A stretch of DNA of 64,000 nucleotides from Pseudomonas asturiensis (GTDB lineage Bacteria; Pseudomonadota; Gammaproteobacteria; Pseudomonadales; Pseudomonadaceae). The notes beneath the pieces were generated by a model. That model saw nothing but the letters and a program-made list of their open reading frames with translations, made no database searches and was not told the DNA's origin. Every line of letters starts with the position of its first letter. Within the stretch, counting starts at the first letter, position 1. This document shows positions 63,472 to 64,000 of the stretch, in pieces. The stretch lies in contig NZ_FRDA01000004.1 in NCBI RefSeq assembly GCF_900143095.1, positions 75,265 through 139,264 of the forward strand, given 5' to 3'. Position numbers and translations under genes: made by a program.

Positions 63472-64000
63472 GCCGACTCTCCCGCGACTTCCTGAATCGC
63501 CTCGATGATGTTGGAGTAGGCACCGCAGCGGCAGATATTGCCGCTCATGCGCTCGCGCATCTCCTCGGTGGAGGCGATCAGCGGAGCGTTCAGGTCCTGG
63601 GTGACATGGCTCGGAATACCCGCCTTGATTTCATCGAGCATGGCGACCGCCGAGCAGATCTGGCCGGGTGTGCAGTAGCCGCATTGATACCCGTCATGTT
63701 TCACGAACGCGGACTGCATCGAATGAAGGCGCTCGGGCGTGCCCAGACCTTCGATGGTGGTGATGGTGTCGCCTTCATGCATGACGGCCAGCGTCAGACA
63801 GGCATTGATCCGTCGCCCTTCGATAATCACCGTGCAGGCTCCGCATTGCCCGTGATCGCAACCTTTCTTGGTGCCCGTCAGGTGCAGGCGTTCGCGCAGA
63901 ACATCCAGAAGCGTGGTGCGGTTGTCGACATCCAGGCTGTGGCGTCTGCCGTTCAGGGTGAACGTCACGTGGCTGCTGGCAGGCGCTTCGGCGGACCCGG
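63468..64000 (-). CDS. Aldehyde oxidoreductase iron-sulfur subunit, PaoA-like, cut at window edge
   Basis: The frame stays open to base 64000, so the start and the expected Tat signal peptide lie outside the window. The visible part holds both [2Fe-2S] clusters: [11 protein letters not shown] with a later Cys, and [11 protein letters not shown] with GNICRCGAY. It is the first gene of the PaoABC operon. Confidence 0.93.
   Translation of the reverse strand, partial: GSAEAPASSHVTFTLNGRRHSLDVDNRTTLLDVLRERLHLTGTKKGCDHGQCGACTVIIEGRRINACLTLAVMHEGDTITTIEGLGTPERLHSMQSAFVKHDGYQCGYCTPGQICSAVAMLDEIKAGIPSHVTQDLNAPLIASTEEMRERMSGNICRCGAYSNIIEAIQEVAGESA

Overview
The window reads as chromosomal DNA from a fluorescent Pseudomonas, most likely the P. 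syringae group. This rests on the gene order tig-clpP-clpX-lon-hupB-ppiD, the gloB-methyltransferase-rnhA-dnaQ block, moderately high GC, Pseudomonas-type REP DNA at the left edge, and two copies of a GacA-controlled RsmX small RNA (a family that P. syringae carries in several copies). No insertion sequence, phage gene, rRNA, plasmid origin or CRISPR array was seen.

Region by region. 0.2-8.4 kb: a sigma-54 activator of the AcoR type is divergent from a six-gene GlpSTPQUV-like ABC importer. The gap between them holds a clear -24/-12 promoter and seven GTTCA repeats. 8.4-10 kb: folD, then tRNA-Arg(TCT), tRNA-His(GTG) and tRNA-Leu(TAG). 10.3-18.9 kb: protein quality control (tig, clpP, clpX, lon with a sigma-32-type promoter, hupB, ppiD), with an unrecognised tRNA-like RNA between hupB and ppiD. 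19-28.9 kb, minus strand: mltD, two YejA-like peptide-binding proteins, yejB, yejE, yejF and fabI in one direction. 29-32.8 kb: gloB divergent from methyltransferase-rnhA-dnaQ-GNAT, then a 71-residue hypothetical gene. 33-39.1 kb: an FMN reductase and a 1764-residue DUF6543-type toxin-like protein with a C-terminal HELSH zincin motif. 39.1-48.3 kb: acyl-CoA dehydrogenase and enoyl-CoA hydratase-type hydrolase, an EmrB/EmrA-like efflux pair, a PiT phosphate transporter, a ZntB-like channel and an aldo/keto reductase. 48.3-51.4 kb: a chemoreceptor, then rsmX, a TetR gene and a second rsmX.

51.5-64 kb is accessory metabolism and regulation: a SUFU-like protein, a helical orphan, an AraC regulator, a LysR gene divergent from a six-gene redox and small-molecule operon (flavodoxin, alpha/beta-barrel protein, DJ-1/PfpI protein, amidohydrolase-type decarboxylase, secreted cupin, carboxymuconolactone-decarboxylase lipoprotein), a second LysR, and a PaoABC-type periplasmic aldehyde oxidoreductase whose first gene runs off the right edge.

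The best candidates for something undescribed are the tRNA-like RNA at 16.8 kb, the complementary degeneration of the two ATPases at 2.3-4.5 kb, the giant zincin toxin, and the rsmX-tetR-rsmX arrangement. All functional calls come from reading the sequence; no database search was run.
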